A stretch of 64,000 bases of DNA from Plasmodium relictum (Eukaryota; Apicomplexa; Aconoidasida; Haemosporida; Plasmodiidae). Position numbers and translations under genes: made by a program. How positions within the stretch are numbered: the stretch's first letter is position 1; the number at the start of each line of letters is the position of its first letter. The notes below the pieces were generated by a model, which was not told the DNA's origin, did no database searches, and saw only the letters and a program-made list of their open reading frames with translations. Below, piece by piece: positions 41,375 through 54,800 of this stretch. The stretch is taken from assembly GCF_900005765.1 (NCBI RefSeq), contig NC_041687.1, forward strand, positions 1,612,001-1,676,000, written 5' to 3'.

Positions 41375-43397
41375 TTTTTTTTTAAAAAAGAAGAAAAGAA
41401 AAAAAAGGCAAGTTGAAAAAATTTTATATCATATATTAATCTGTAAAATATAAAAGTATATCCAACTAAAAATATATTCAGAAAAAAAAAAAAATTATTC
41501 AATTAAAATTTATAGAATATATGCTTAACAGAAAAAAAAAAAAGGGAAAAAATTAAAGTTACTAAAGAAACATAAGAAACAGTAAACATAAAAAATTGTA
41601 TGTAATAATATGTAATAATTCTATATGATATATAGAAACGTTACTTTTTTTATTTTTTTTTTAATATATATCTCTTAAAAATGATACAAAAAGTTACAAA
41701 ATAATCTTAATGCACTAAACGCTTTTAGCCATTTTTTTTTTTTTATTTGTTAAATTATTCATGTAAAGATATTTAAAATATTAATACATATATATACATG
41801 AAAATCAATGTAATTAATAATTTTACATTAATTTAATACGTTTATCTTTATCATTCTCTAATATTACTGCATTGCATTCACTCTTATAAATCAATTTAAT
41901 GAACTCATACTAATTTTAATAATATACATAAATTTTTAGTTTTTTTTTTTTTTTATTATAAACCTTTTCATTATTTTCTTAATGAATATGTATAAATAAA
42001 TATATATACATACATACATGTGCATGTATTATAAATATGTTCATTTTAATGTTGCCTTTATATATTTCGTCATTTTTTTAAATTATATTACTTTTTTTTT
42101 TTTTTATTTTTCTGTTATACATATAAAAGAAAACTTGCTCATTTTTGTTTATCATTTCGATAGATAGGAAATCTTAGCTGTTATAGAACTATTATTTTTT
42201 TTTTTTTTAATTATTAATAATTGGACATCTGAAAATTTTTCATATTTTTAAAAAAATAAAAACTAAATAAGTTAAAAAAAATAAAAAAATTATAATTATT
42301 ATTATAAACAAATTTACTTAAAAATATCTTACATTTTTGTTGCAATTTTTTTGTAGAATACAGTTGGTAATATGAAGATGTATGTATGTTCGGATGAGAT
42401 CAATATCTTAACAACTTTTATTACTTTTGTTAATTTTTTAATTATATCAATTTTGATAATATAATCATTAATTTAAATGCACATAATCTTTCTTTTAATT
42501 TACTCTATATCATGTAATCGTATATAATAAATTAAAAAGAAAAAAAAACTAAAAAAAAAAAAAAAAGCTAAAAAAAAATAAAGAAAAAAGCTGAATATAA
42601 AACACAATAAATAATTAAATTAAAAATTAATAATTTCATAAAACAAACGAAAAAAAAAAAAATAAAATTTTTGTTTTAATTTCACAGCATTCATATATTT
42701 ATCTTATAAAAAAAAAGGGTATGTTTTAAATATATACTATATAACATATTTTGCATTTTTGTATTGAAATTACAATATCTTTAATTATTCACATACGTAA
42801 TTGCATACATAATTTAAAAACATAACTCTTTTTTATTTTTATATAAATAATCTTTGTTTTGTACTTGAATAATTATCAATTTATTTTATTTTTTATTTCC
42901 TACTTATAAAAAATATATTTATATATGAAAAAAAAAATGATAAAAAAAAAAATAATAATATCTAGGTGCACTAAGATTTTGCTAAATGTATTTAGGTTTA
43001 ATCTAGTATATAGCTATATTAAAAAAAGATTTATTTTATTCTACGCATGTAAAAATAAATCCACTTAAATATTTATAAAAGAGAATGAAGAAAAATAGAT
43101 CAAAATAAAGGGAAAAGATTAGAAAAAAATGTAAAATATACTCTTTATATATTTATATCTTCTTCAATATATATGTTTATCTGTTATTATCGTATGATCA
43201 TTTTATTTTCCTTTCTATTTTTGTGTTTTTTTTTATAAACAATGAATTATACTACATGCAAAAAAATCCACATCTTTTTTTTTGCTTTCTATTTTTCTTA
43301 TTATTACACCTACATGATATAGTGCTATTAATATAAAAATTTTTAATATTTCATTTTAACTTTTTCTTTTTATGCATATTTTATTGGCTTTTTTGTT

Positions 43398-43427
43398 GTG
43401 CATCTTTTTGTGCATACTTTTTGTGCA
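43398..43427 (+). promoter_or_regulatory. Three tandem GTGCA motifs
   Basis: GTGCA occurs at 43398, 43410 and 43423, each followed by T, A or C and a T run, with 12-13 bp spacing. GTGCA is the half-site of the Plasmodium SPE2 element bound by ApiAP2 factor SIP2 and the core of the AP2-I site. The tandem layout could be a regulatory cluster or a simple short repeat; both readings fit. Confidence 0.4.
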
Positions 43428-43870
43428 TATTTTTTTTTTTATTTATATTTTTCTCTGTTTGCATGTTCAAAAATCTCATTTATAGACTACAGAATTTAAT
43501 GTAAAAGTATATTTTTTTAAATAAAATATTCATAATTATCAACAAGCATGCGTAAAGCATAATCTTTTAAATTATATTAATTTATTACAATAATTGATTG
43601 ATAGATATTCTTAAGATTTTGTATGTAAAAATTTGTAATTTTTATTTTTTTGTATTCACATTTCACTTTTTTATTGTATTGAATAATAATACAATGAATA
43701 ATTTTAGTGCCATGTATGTTGAAATAGTGCAATTAATGCTATATTTTTTTTATTTCACTGCGATATTTTATAGTATTTTTGTATTTTTTGGGGTATTTTT
43801 GAAAAAAATAGAGAAAAAAAAAAAGATACTATTGATTGATTTATTTTTTTTTTGTTATGAAAATAGAACA

Positions 43871-44260
43871 GACCATTCTTTTTAATTATATATATATATA
43901 TAAAGAAAAATTTTAAAAGAAAAAAGTAAAATATAATAAAAATTTCCTTTTTCTTTAATACTTCAGTTATTTAAAGTAGAATAATGTAATATTTTTCATC
44001 TTTTATAAAAAATTTTTAAAAGAGGAAAATGAAATATAATGAAAACTCATTTTGATTTAGTTGTTTATGAAATCTGAGAGTGAATAAAGAATTCTTTTTC
44101 ATTCTGTATAAAGAAAATTTATAAAAGGACTATAAAAAATTAAGTAAAATTCGTTGTGCTTTTTTTTTTTTTTTTTTTTGTAGTATCTAAGAATAATGTA
44201 TTTTATTTTTCATTTTTTTAAAAGGAGAACTTTTAAAAATAAAGATGAACATTTACTGTA
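43871..44260. repeat. Degenerate ~100-120-bp tandem repeat, about four units
   Basis: Units beginning near 43871, 43991, 44094 and 44203 share a common order: a TTTTTCATT-like block, a TATAAA-rich step, AAAATTTTTAAAAG-like sequence, AAATATAATGAA-like sequence, and AATAATGTA or GAATAAAGAA before the next unit. Divergence is substantial, so the array is old. No coding frame follows the period. Confidence 0.45.
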
Positions 44261-45436
44261 CTTTTAATATTTAAAATATTAAATTAGAGATATATATACA
44301 TATTTTTTTATCTTTAATATATAAAAAACCTATATAGAAATGAAATATATTTTTTCTTTTTTCTCATACACTTTTTTCTTATTTAATGGTTTCTTTTTTT
44401 ATCTTTTATTTTATTTGTAAAAGATAACATTATTAGGTATGTGAGGGATTTATGAGAATATTGAATTATTTTAAGAGAATCCTTAAAATTTATTGTAAAT
44501 AGAAAAAAGTTTGAATTGTCATGAGGAAAATTAAATTTATAGAAAAAATTTAAACTAAAGAATAGAGTTTTTTTTTTTTAAATTTAAAAGAAGTTTAAGA
44601 AATAGTAATTATCCTGATTTTGAAACTATTTATGTGCCCATATAAAATTTAATAGCAGGGGATTTATTTATTTGGCTTTTTATATTAATTTATTGTAGTT
44701 AAAAAAAATAAAATAATATAATATAAAAATAAAAAATTGTAAGTTACATACATAGGTGTTACAAAAAATATCAACTTTTTTTTAGTTTTAGTGCACTTTT
44801 TTTGTAATTATATATAAAACATATAAAGGCTTTGTGGGTTAACAATACATAAAAAAATAATTTTATATTTTTAAAAATTCCTAAAGTCTTTGTTTTTAAA
44901 ATTTATGGATATAAAAATGAAAGATACCTTTAAATATATTTTATCTTTCAAATGCATTATACATGAATTAAATAAACCACTATAAAACAATGGCAAGTGT
45001 CCTATAAAATATTATAAATAAAAATATACACACATATATATATGTATATAATTTCTTAAAAATATAGGAATAAATTATTTTAAGAACAAAAAGTTTTTGT
45101 TGTATGCCTCTAAAGAAAAATTTTAAGTGCCAAAAACTTATATTAATATATTTATATATATATTACTAATCATAAAATATTAAATATCTTTATTTTTTAT
45201 TTTTTTCTTATATATAGGCTTATCTTTTTCATTTTTTTTTAATATACATGTACTTTGTTTTATTTTAATATAGATATATATATATATTTTTATTTTTATT
45301 AATAAATATGTGTTTCTTATTTTTTATTATGTATACATGTATTTTTTTTTTTTTTTTTTGTAAATATATAACTTAATAATTTCAATATGTAAACATGTTA
45401 TATTTATGTCAAAGTTATATTTTAAATGGATTTTAT

Positions 45437-45636
45437 TTATTTTTTTAAAAAAATAATTACATTAATGATTCTTTCTTTAAAAAAAAAATCAGATTGCTTG
45501 TTGTAAAATAATCTAGTAGAAATGCTATAAAGAAATGCAGAAAGATAAAATAAAATTAAAGAATATTAAATAACTCCACTTTTTTTAGAAAAGGAATGAA
45601 AATAATGTATACATTTATTTTTTAATTTTACTATAA

Positions 45637-45692
<56 letters not shown>

Positions 45693-46050
45693 AAAATAAA
45701 AAAAGATAATAATTTCTTATATATACTTTAATCCTTGTTCATTATTTTCATTTAAAAGAATTTCAACGATAATTTTATAATTGTTTGAAGTTAATCCTAT
45801 ATTGTTAATATATACATAGTTTATAATTTGGGATTGATTAAACTATAAGATATATTAATTCTTAAATTATATATATAATTGTTAGACTTTTTTTTTTTTT
45901 ACTTTTTATATGATTTTTAATAAGATTTGAAATGCTATAAGAAATTTCTTTCTTATTATTGTAATTACAAAAGTAATTTTTCAGATCATCTTTGACTAAT
46001 GTCTTTAAAGAGTTAATTATTTTCGTCTTCATTCTAAAGAAATTATGCAT
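45437..46050 (-). CDS. Tctex1-type dynein light chain, three exons
   Basis: Exons: 45903-46050, 45727-45796 and 45437-45524, giving 306 nt and 101 aa; junctions are GT-AG with matching phases. The product follows the Tctex1/DYNLT fold: helix IINSLKTLVKDDLKNYFCN, helix EISYSISNLIKNHIKS, then RLTSNNYKIIVEILLNEN (the family's RYKxxVxVxIGQ strand), NEQGLKNISTRLFYN (family: GxxxxSxCxWD), and KQSDFFF followed by ERIINVIIFL for the last strands. The length suits the family (~100-115 aa). It would serve in the cytoplasmic or axonemal dynein motor. An acceptor-like CTTTAG sits just before an internal ATG at 46030-46032, so an unseen upstream exon may replace the first five residues. The TA microsatellite at about 45644-45690 lies in its second intron. 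The usual WD dipeptide is YN here. Confidence 0.7.
45644..45690. repeat. TA dinucleotide microsatellite in an intron
   Basis: Nearly pure alternating TA in the second intron of the dynein light chain gene. Length is likely variable. Confidence 0.9.
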
Positions 46051-47936
46051 ATAAAATTTAAGTTAAAATTTTATGAAACATGTGCATATAATTTTTTTTA
46101 ATAATTAGTTACTACTATTTCTATTCTGCGATAATTCAATTATTATTTAATAATATAATCTGTACATTTTATTGTATAAGTATATTTAATAAATAAAAAA
46201 TACATAGTGCTATATTAAAAACATATATATATATATGCTTATCAAAATAGGATATTTAATTTTGTAGAATACACTTTTTATATTTTTTATTTATACACAT
46301 TTCTTTCCATTTTATAAATGCTTAAGTTACTTTTATATATATTATTTTTAATTTAATATAGAACACTAATTTTTATAGTTATATATATATATCTGCATAT
46401 AGAAATGAAAATAAGAAAAATAAAGATTTATATTTATTTTTTTAGTGTAATTTTTTTAATATTTTTATGTACTATAAATTTATTTTCATTAATGAATGTT
46501 ATTACATAAATGAATAAATGATATATATATTTTTTTCACTTAAAGTAAATTAAATCTTAATAAAAAAAAATATATTGTATTTATTTGCGTTATAGTAATT
46601 CAAAACTTTACTAGCAGGAGTGTTTCTAATTAAATAAATGAAATTAAATAAATTTAAAAAAAATATATATATATTTAACTTTTCATAATGTATTATAATA
46701 CATAAAAATTTGTTTCACATATATATATATATATATAAATCACATATATTTAATCTTATATTTTTTTTTTTTAAATAAATTTATTATAAAAAATTTTCAA
46801 AAATTATAAAAAAAAAAAAAAAATTACTCCATCTGAGAGATTATATAGGAAGTATTTTTTTTTTTAATTCTTTCAAATTAAAAAAAATATATAAATATAT
46901 GTTAAAAATACATTCATCTATTATTTTTTATTTTATTGCCTATTAAAAATTTTAATATAAAAATTTAAAATAAAGGTGAAATTCTTAAAGAAAAATTATG
47001 TGTAAGGATGATAAACCTATTTAACATATTAATTTTATAAATTTTTAAAAAGAATTATTTCATATATTTTTTTATATATGCGAAGTTTTAGAATATGAAA
47101 TAAAAAATGATTGTCTACATCTGTTTAATTACATGAAGCATTTTTATTCTGTTAAAAAAAAAAACTGTTAATAATGTATATTTTTTTTACTCTATCAACT
47201 TATGAGTATTCAAGAATAAAATAATAGAAAATATTATTATTTAGTGAAAATGTAAAATGTTTCCTTTATATTGTTTGTAATGAAAAAAGAAAATGCATTC
47301 AATTAAGAATTGAAATGAAAAAATATTTTAAAAGAAGCAACTTTTCTTTTTCCTTTTTTTCTTACTAAAATGCAGGTTTTTTTTTTTTTTTTTTATATAT
47401 ATAATTCCATTATTTTCTTTATTTTTTATTTAAAAACTATTTATATTATCTAAGTTATACCATTTTTTTATATTTTTATACTTTTATTTTATCTATTCGT
47501 GTAATATATATATCCACTTTTTTTTTAATTTATTTATAATAAATTTATAGTAATGTAAAATTATTTATTTAATTTTTTTTTTTTTTTTTTTCTTTAGGTT
47601 TGTAATTTTTTTTTTATTAATAGTGTTCCTTAATTCGGATCTTAAAAAATGTTCTACATCTAGTAAAAAAAAAGCAATTTTTTATTTTATTTGTTTAGCT
47701 TACCGAAATGTTTAGTTTTATTTTAATTTTCTCTTATTTGTATTAAATTAACTATATTATTGTATGTACACAAACTATTTTTATTATTTTTATTTTTATT
47801 TTCAACATCATTTTTATTTAACATTCATATTATGATTTAATTAAATGTATATCACTATACATAATAAAAACATTTTCAATTAACAGTCACATTATTAATT
47901 CATGTGATGTATTCTTAATTATATTTTATTTTTATT

Positions 47937-47956
47937 TCTATCTATCTATCTATCTA

Positions 47957-48019
<63 letters not shown>
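47937..48019. repeat. (TCTA)n-(TA)n compound microsatellite
   Basis: About six TCTA units pass directly into roughly 60 bp of TA. Compound tetranucleotide/dinucleotide tracts like this are usually highly variable between isolates. Confidence 0.9.
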
Positions 48020-48023
<4 letters not shown>

Positions 48024-48660
48024 AAATGTATAATAACATATGAATGAAAATAATTTTATCTTTATATATAAAAATATATACAACATAAAAAAAAAAACTT
48101 AATAAAATTTTGAATTATTTGAAAATGTAAATTATTGAAATAAATAATGGGGGCATTTTTTTTTTTTGTATAATTTTTTATATTTTTATTTTACTTAATG
48201 TGTTTGTTTTAGTACATATTTCTATTTTTTTTTTTTTTTTTTTTGTTCTCACTGCTTTTATAATTTTAATTGTTTCATATCTTTATTTAATTTTTATATA
48301 TTCTTATATATATGATTAATTACTTATGTTTTACAAAAAATTCAGGGAAAATTTTGTTTTCTTATATTTTAATTAAAAAGGCACTTTTTTGCATATATTT
48401 ATTAATTTTTTTTTGTGAAATTTTTTTAAATGTTGTGTTAATAAAAATATAATACTAGTTATTCTAAATGTCGCAAAATAACAAACCTAAGAACTATTAA
48501 AATTGTTACATTTTTTTATTAATATATACATTATATATGTGTATATGTATTATTTATATTTTTAATAACTTTTATAGATATAATGAAAAATATAAACCTA
48601 TAAAAAAATAAGTATAAGAAATAAATTAATTTTTTTTTTTTTTAATTAGTACACATATAT

Positions 48661-48666
48661 GTGCAC
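48661..48666. promoter_or_regulatory. GTGCAC palindrome upstream of the tubulin-ligase-like gene
   Basis: GTGCAC, the reported AP2-I core, occurs about 145 bp before the start codon. A single six-base site is weak evidence of regulation. Confidence 0.25.
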
Positions 48667-48811
48667 ATATATATAATTTTTTCTTTTATGAATATTAAGA
48701 GATTTTAATGAATAGGTGTATAGGGTATAAAAATAAAAAAAATACTTGAGTTCAAAAATAAAAAAAAAAAATAATAAAATAAATATATAAAAGTGTAGTA
48801 GGAAAGAAAAT

Positions 48812-51800
48812 ATGAATTCTTTTCATAATATTTTTAATATTAATTATAAAAATGAAATCAATGAATATAAAAAAAGAAATATAACAAAAATTGTTCCTAC
48901 ATACTCTTTAAAAAATATTAAAGTATCGAAGGAATATAGTAATTTAAAAAATAGTTTAAATAATAATATTAATGATATCAATGAAGAAAATATAAAAAAT
49001 TTCAAAGAAAATAAAAGTGTATCAATAATAAATGATGTTACTAATTGTATTGATACTTCTAATAAATATTCATCTACACATGCATACAAGACTAATTTGA
49101 ATTATGCTTCAATAAAAAAAAATACGTATAGCAATGATTTAAGAAAAATAAATAATTCATATAGTGGATCTACTTATTGTAAGAATAATTATTATAAAAG
49201 TAATATAGAAAAAGTAAAATTGAGAAATACTAATGAAAATGAAAAAAAATTTTTAAAAAAAAAACAAATTATTTCAAAAGATTATTTAACTAAATTTCAT
49301 AATAATATAAAATCCAAAATTGAAAATGATAATTTATTATATTTAAATAAAATAAATAACATATTATATCGAAATAATGACGAAAGTAAAATAGACAATA
49401 ATATTTTTAATTTTGCTGAATCTCCTTCTATTAGATCTAGTAGAATGTCTAAAAATTTAAATAATTACAAGACTATAGGCAAAATAAAAATGGAGAAGTC
49501 ATTAATCGATGTTCGCAAAGAAAATAAAAAAGTAAATTCAATTAGTGAAGTAAATTTAAACATGCCGATAAATAAAAAGGAGGAAAATAAAAGTATAAAA
49601 ATCCCGTTAATTAATTCAAGAAATTATGATCAATCTATTAATTTTAATAGTAATAATAATATTGTAAATAAAATAAAACATCCTTACCATTTCTCGAATA
49701 ATGTAATAGTCACAAATAATATATATCAAAATGAACATGTTTTACATAGAAAATCTGATAAATCTTCTAAAAATGAAAATAAAAACTTTCTAATAGGAAT
49801 TAGTTCGCATATGATTTTTAATGATAACAATTTGGATAATTTAAAAATTTCAGAAAAAAAATGTAACTCCATAACTTATTTTAATAAAAATGATATCAAA
49901 GAAAAAAACATAAAAACAAATTCGTCAAAAATTGATAATGGTATAAATTTACTTCAAACCAGAATAAAAAGTCATGAATTTGTAAATTATACAAACATAT
50001 ACAAGCCTCCTGATATATATTTGAAAGATAGTATTAAATCAGAACCATATATAGAAAAACCAATGAACGTTAATCATATTGAATATGTCAGTAATTATAG
50101 TGATATTAATTTGCTGCAAAATAATAAATATTTAACTAATTCAATAAAAAATGATATAATAAACAATATCAGTGTTAATCATTACTATAAGAATGTTGGA
50201 GATAATTATTTTAGTTACAAGTGTAAGGAAGATGATCATTGTAATAATGAAAATAACGTTTGTAATAATAATTTTAATAAAATTTCATATAATGAAGAAA
50301 AAAGTGAAAAAAAAAGATACTGCGATTCTTTTAAAAAATATGATACAAAAAATTCAAACAATATTTATGAAAAAGCAAATATGAGAGTAATAAGTAAGAG
50401 CAATAGTGACAATCATATTATAAAAATAATAAGTAAAGGAGAAATTATTAATAAATATAATAATATATCATTATATAGATTTAATGAAGGAGATAAAAAA
50501 AAAAAAAATAGTTATTCGAATTGCTTAGTAGAAGGATGTGAAAATAAAAATAATAAAGAAATTAATGAAGGTAAACCATGTTATGGGATTTTATTAGATA
50601 AAAGAACAAAAGAAATAAAATGTGATATATTAAATCAAAATAAGTATTTTAATGAAGCTGATGGAAAAGAAGAAAATTGCAAATTAATGAAAAATAAAGA
50701 AGATATTGGAAATGTTGTACATAAGCAAAGTTATATAGAAAATGGAAAACTTATTAAAAAATTAAGAAAAGGTGGCTATTTAGCATCTAATAATATGCAT
50801 GATTTAAAAAATGAAAGTAATTATTCTAATACTATTAATCATTTTGAACTAAATAAAGGAACACATGATATTCAAAGTTGCAATAATACCAACAAAATTG
50901 CTGAAATGCAAATTTTAAACAATACAAAAAATAAATATCATAGTTATAATGTTAATATATGTAATAATAATATTAATTATTATAATCATAATAATGATGA
51001 ATATAATACTGATAAAATTTATTTTAATGAAATTAAGAAAATTACCAAAGACAATAATAATTTTTTTTTAGGAAAAAGTGATTCTAGGATCTATGATAAC
51101 ATTATTAATAATAATGATTCGTATGAAAAAAAATATGATAAAGGAGTTGTAAACTATGATTATATTAATAAGATAAATAATAAATATAATAAAAATTATA
51201 TAAAAGAATATAGTAGTGATAAAATATCTGCAATAGATTTATATGACAATAGTAAAAATAATGAAGAAGATATTATGTTAAATAATATTTCTAAAAACAT
51301 AAGTAAAAATAAAAGTACAAATGATGTAATTCAGATAAATAATGCAATTAATTATGAAGACTATGAAAAGGAACACATAATAAATAATTCCAAAAATGAC
51401 TATAAAAAAAGTATGAAAAATATCTATTTAACGAATCATAATAAAAATAATTTCATAATTTTAGGTATCAACAATGATTTAAAAAAGATTGACGATATTG
51501 ACTTTTATAATAAAAGAAATAAGGGACATTTCTATAATAAAGATAAAGAGGATTATGATTCAATAAAATCTACGAAGAGACAAATTTCTCGAAATGTGAA
51601 GTATGAAGAATATTTTAAAGAAAATTCATATACAAAACCATATGTTCATTACAAACAGAATTTGGACAATTTTGTAAACACTCATAAAACTTTAAGCCAT
51701 GAGAATAAACAAGAGGAAGAAGAAAAACAAGAAAAGAATAATAATAATATGCAAGAAAATGAAAAAAATGAAAAGAAAACAAATATTTATCTAAATGATG

Positions 51801-54800
51801 TATTGAGTAATAATATAAATACCTTTATAGAGAAAAAAAAAAATACTCTCATAAAATCTACTGAAAAAAAAAAATGTACTGAGATACTAGAAAAAAATAA
51901 TTTAAATGAGCAAAAATTAGCCATAAAAAAGGAAGAAACATTTATAGAAGGAAAAAAAAAAAATTGCCTAGGCACTTTATTAAAAGATAATGAGTGCATG
52001 ATGAATAAAAAAGAAAATGAAATAAAAAATAAAATAGATAATGATGTTCATTTTACAAACAAAGGAAAATCAAATGAATCTTTTTATATGTGCAATAAAA
52101 AAATAAACGATATGCATAATATAAAAAAATATTCTAATGAAGAAATTACGGAAAATAACGATCAAAGGAATATTTTTTTATCTAATCCAAATTATAATAT
52201 AAAAAATTCAAAAAATAATATAAATGATAGTAACGATAATATTAAAAGTAGTGACAATGATCAATTTTTAACAAAAACGAATAGCAAAACAATTAAATGT
52301 AAAAAGAAATTAAATTCAAGCAATATATCAGGTAATGAAAAAAAAAAAAATGCTTGTAAATCTGTATCAAATGGAAACTTTACTGATATTGAATATGGGA
52401 TTGCATATACTAAGTCTTTGACGGATTCCTACATCTATCATTTAAGTAACCTTAACAAAATAGCAAAACAAAGAAACAAAAAAAGTAAATTAAAAGATTA
52501 TAGAATGCATTCTAAAATTAATGAAAAAGATATTTTATGTTTAGGAAAAAATGAAAACAGTGATTTAAAGAAAATATGTGCAATAAAAAAAAGTAATAAA
52601 ACAGATAAACATAATAGGAAAGAAAATACAAAAACATATTTTAATGATAATAAAAATATAAGTGCAGATAATTCAAGTAAAATAAAAGGAAAACGTAGTA
52701 AATCATTAACATTAAATGAAATTTGTAAAAACTCATTTAATAATGAATTAATTATGTTAAGTTCTAAAAGAACGAAAAATATCAATAAGTGTAATTTAAA
52801 TATAAAAAACGATATATTTTTGAAAGAAATAGTTTTTGAAGATAATAACAATAAAATTAATAATAACTTTGAAAATAAACATAGGATTCAAAATAATAAA
52901 TGTTCTGATGAAACTACAGTAAAAAATAAAGAGAGTGATATTTGTTCAACTGAAAAGAATAGTAATAACGAACATAATTTATTATCAGTATCTAAATTGG
53001 GAGATACATGTAATGATTCCATTAATGATAATAAAAATAATGTGAGAATTAATGTTATAAATACTAATTTTGACAATATTAAAAACATTACAGAAAATGA
53101 TAAAGCGTATATTCATAATTGTAATGATCAAAGTTCTTTATTACCTGATAATGAAATAATAGGTGACTTCTCTTCTAAAAGAGATGATAAAAAAATAAAA
53201 AAAGTTATGCTCCCATGGAATAATGATAATATAGTTAAGTTAAATACAATGAATACATCAAAAAAAAAAAAAAATATAACAGTAAATACTAAATTAGCTA
53301 GATACGAAAGAGTACTAATACATACATGTATAAATAAATTAAACTGGAAAAAATGCAATGATAATATAAATAAAGGAATTTTTTATTGGATAGGTTATAA
53401 TATTAATGATTCTGATCATTATAATTATATGAAAAAAAAAAAAATTATAAATAGAATACCTTCTATATACATGTATACCAAAAAAAAAGCATTAACATTT
53501 TTGCTGTCTCATTTATCTCTTATTTATCCTTCTTTATATGATTTTTACCCCAATACATTTGTATTACCTGAAAATAAAAATGTCATTAAATATATTTTGA
53601 ATAGCAATAACAAAGATTATTATATAATGAAACCTGATAGTGGTAGTATGGGAATTGGAGTAAAGTTAATTCATAAGTATAGTGATATTAATATAAATAT
53701 ATTAAATGGATATAATTGTTATATAATACAAAAATATATTGATAATCCTTTATTAATGTATAAAAAGAAATTTGATTTTCGTATATATATTTTACTATTA
53801 CCTGGAAAAAATTATCCCAAAATCTATTTATCTAAAATTGGTTTTGCAAGATTATGTACTGAGGAATATAAAAAAAAGAAAAGATATATTTGTAATACAT
53901 ATGTTCACTTAACTAATTATAGTATTAATAAAGATAATGAGAAGTATATAAGAAAAAAGAACATACACGATAAAAATAACAATAAACAATTGTTAAGTGA
54001 TGTTTTCATTTATTTAAAAAATAATGGTTATGATATAGATGATATATGGAAACAAATAAAAAAGATTAGCTGTTTAACTTCTCTGGCAATATATTCTTAT
54101 ATTAAATCTAAAATTAAATATAATTTTAAAAATAATTTTTATTTTTATCAATTAGTTGGCCTAGATATACTATTGGATCAGACAGGGAAAGCATGGCTAT
54201 TAGAAGTTAATTCTAATCCTTCATTAAGAATAGATTACTTAGATCCTAATTATACTTATTTTGAAATACAGTTAGAAAGTATGTTTGATAGATATGTAAA
54301 AGAACCCGTAATTAGTGAAATGTTTTTAATAGTTTATAAAAAAATATATAAAAAATATTTTAAAAAAAAGAATAAAAAGATCATATGCATTAATAACAAG
54401 AACGAAAAATCAGAGAAACATAGTATTATATGTGATAATAAAATAAAGCCATCAAAAATTGCCTTACAAAATAAACCTTTAAAGTGTTCATTTATTACAA
54501 ATAATGCAAAACTAAAAAATTTTATTGAAAATAAAAAATATCCCGATGATGAAAGTAGTTTTACAAATAGCAAAAATTCTTATTCTTATGTAGGTGGTAA
54601 CAAAATATCTAAAACAAAATCTTACGTTTTAAACAAAAATTTCAATAAAAATAAAATTTATACAAATAATACAAAAAGTGATATAAAAAAAAAGTTTTCA
54701 TCTTTGTTATATAACAGTGGTAGTGATTCAATAAATAATTGTAGGAATAATTCTTTGACTAACAGCATGGTTAATAACGTTAGAATTAACAACATGACAA

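Larger units (their letters stand above)
41375..45436. other. Long region without supported genes
   Basis: About 4 kb of A/T-rich DNA upstream of the 32885-41374 gene. It should include that gene's promoter and leader. It holds a triple GTGCA repeat (43398-43427), a degenerate ~100-bp tandem repeat (about 43871-44260), GTGCAC palindromes at 42966-42971 and 44791-44796, and GC-richer spots near 42160-42190 and 42360-42415. A 95-codon hydrophobic frame at 43598-43885 looks like chance. A non-coding RNA is possible but no family motif was recognised. Confidence 0.45.
46051..48811. other. Divergent intergenic region
   Basis: The 2.8 kb lies between the dynein light chain (start near 46050, minus) and the tubulin-ligase-like gene (start 48812, plus). 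It should contain both promoters and may hide a first exon of the light chain gene. A TCTA/TA microsatellite spans about 47937-48019 and poly-T runs are frequent. No supported coding exon or RNA gene was seen. Confidence 0.45.

Noticed and set aside
43598-43885. 95-codon plus-strand frame rich in Phe, Ile and Tyr
   Set aside because: Composition is that of random T-rich DNA, there is no motif, and splice or conservation support is lacking.
41375-48811. Centromere
   Set aside because: The gap is long and A/T-rich, but I see no ~2-kb core of near-pure A/T with short head-to-tail repeats as described for P. falciparum centromeres, and a gene lies in its middle.
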